In this document: one piece after another, positions 5,000-5,427 of the stretch
How positions within the stretch are numbered: the stretch's first letter is position 1
How the letters are laid out: each line of letters starts with the position of its first letter
Source: Pseudomonadota bacterium
GTDB taxonomy: Bacteria > Bdellovibrionota > Bacteriovoracia > Bacteriovoracales > Bacteriovoracaceae
Assembly (NCBI GenBank): GCA_021299675.1
Contig: JAJTIF010000108.1
Coordinates: 1-5,427, forward strand
Reading direction: 5' to 3'
Length of the DNA: 5,427 nucleotides
Notes under the pieces: generated by a model
Told to the model about the DNA's origin: nothing
Seen by the model: the letters and a program-made list of their open reading frames with translations, nothing else
Databases searched by the model: none
Position numbers and translations under genes: made by a program

Positions 5000-5427
5000 T
5001 GACCTCCCCCCACTCATGCTCGAACTCTCATGTTCACAACCTGACTTGATCCCTCTATCTTTTTCAACTCAAACTGCAAAGCAAATTCTGCAGGTGTCTT
5101 GCCTCCAAGTGAGCTATGCGGTCTGATTTCGTTGTACTCTCTTCTCCATGCTTCGATACATTTTCTCGCCATCTCCAGATTTACAAACCACGTTGCATCC
5201 AAACAACCAAATCTAAACTTGCCGTTAAACGATTCTGTAAAACCGTTTTGTGTGGGTTTTCCTGGCTCGATAAAATGCAATTTAACTCCCGCATAGTCTG
5301 CCCAGGTTGCCATCGCCTTGCTCGTAAACTCACTTCCGTTATCAGACACTAAGACCTCTGGACAGCGTCCTCGCCACTTTAATTTTGTTAATAGCCTGGC
5401 CACGTCTTTACCTTTGATCGTTGTGTC
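5000..5427 (-). mobile_element. IS3-family insertion sequence, right end; continues beyond window
   Basis: The 3' half of an IS3-family element, oriented leftwards. The proposed terminus is TGACCTCCCCCC starting at 5000 (CA at the element's 3' end when read on minus), 14 bp beyond the transposase stop; IS3 transposase genes usually end close to or within the terminal repeat. An alternative terminus is TGTCCACT at 4983. The 5000 boundary is preferred because the recombinase-like frame is intact up to exactly 4999. The left end, orfA and the target duplication are outside the window. Confidence 0.7.
5014..5427 (-). CDS. IS3-family transposase OrfB (DDE integrase core), N-terminus beyond window
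   Basis: This is the retroviral-type integrase-core transposase that cuts and joins IS ends. The visible part is the C-terminal 137 residues of an expected ~270-290. The frame is open through the window edge: codons 5427-5404 read DTTIKGKD, matching the family just before the GTG at 5403, which is therefore not the start. The second catalytic Asp is in VSDNGSEF (codon 5341-5343) and the catalytic Glu in TESFNGKFR (codon 5233-5235). There are 35 residues between them, as in DD(35)E enzymes, with the conserved Arg seven residues after the Glu. KLHFIEPGKPTQN, WRREYNEIRPHSSLGG and TPAEFA are characteristic of IS3-family OrfB, possibly of the IS407 type. No frameshift or stop is seen in the visible part, so the element may be recent or still active. 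Confidence 0.93.
   Translation of the reverse strand, partial: DTTIKGKDVARLLTKLKWRGRCPEVLVSDNGSEFTSKAMATWADYAGVKLHFIEPGKPTQNGFTESFNGKFRFGCLDATWFVNLEMARKCIEAWRREYNEIRPHSSLGGKTPAEFALQFELKKIEGSSQVVNMRVRA

Noticed and set aside
5171..5180. CATCTCC near 5170 as a copy of the tRNA-Ser 3' end (attR)
   Set aside because: Only seven to eight bases match, inside transposase coding sequence, far short of a normal attachment repeat.
5099..5352. Two plus-strand frames of 65 and 78 codons opposite the transposase
   Set aside because: They are antisense to a clear DDE transposase and show no recognisable motif.
1..5427. CRISPR array
   Set aside because: No regularly spaced direct repeats of suitable length were seen anywhere in the window.

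Overview
The window looks like a chromosomal segment of a Gram-negative bacterium with moderate GC (roughly mid-40s percent by eye, not computed). The gene styles (a PilZ-like protein, GT39 and PAP2 membrane enzymes, frequent GTG/TTG starts) would fit a Bdellovibrio-like or other delta-proteobacterial-type lineage. That placement is inference from protein style only.

Layout. Positions 1-614 (+) hold the 3' part of pdxH (PLP synthesis); its start lies before the window. Positions 592-1880 (-) hold a two-gene operon: a soluble GT2 polyprenyl-phosphate sugar synthase of the DPM1 type (TTG start), then a PAP2 membrane phosphatase whose GTG start overlaps the synthase stop (TAGTG). A 29-bp gap separates this operon from a divergent plus-strand operon: a GT39 (ArnT/PMT-like) membrane glycosyltransferase (1910-3250), a four-helix membrane protein with a degenerate PilZ domain (3251-3985, abutting), and tadA (3933-4469, overlapping). 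A tRNA-Ser(GGA) follows at 4514-4603.

From 4604 onward the sequence looks like accessory DNA. An AT-rich, gene-free stretch contains short repeats and a strong hairpin terminator. Just beyond it, on the minus strand, is an intact reading frame that resembles the last ~40 residues of a tyrosine recombinase (GHx8Y motif). It is cut at its upstream side by the end of an IS3-family insertion sequence whose DDE transposase runs out of the window. The simplest reading is the tRNA-proximal end of an integrated element whose integrase has been broken by the IS.

How the genes fit together. The GT2 enzyme would make a polyprenyl-phosphate-linked sugar (probably mannose), and the GT39 enzyme would use that donor at the outer face of the inner membrane. 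The PAP2 enzyme could dephosphorylate a lipid substrate, either lipid A or a polyprenyl pyrophosphate. Phosphatase plus GT2 plus GT39 is the toolkit needed to replace lipid A phosphates with sugars, as in Rhizobium lipid A and as expected for the mannosylated lipid A of Bdellovibrio. tadA and tRNA-Ser are translation genes that happen to sit downstream.
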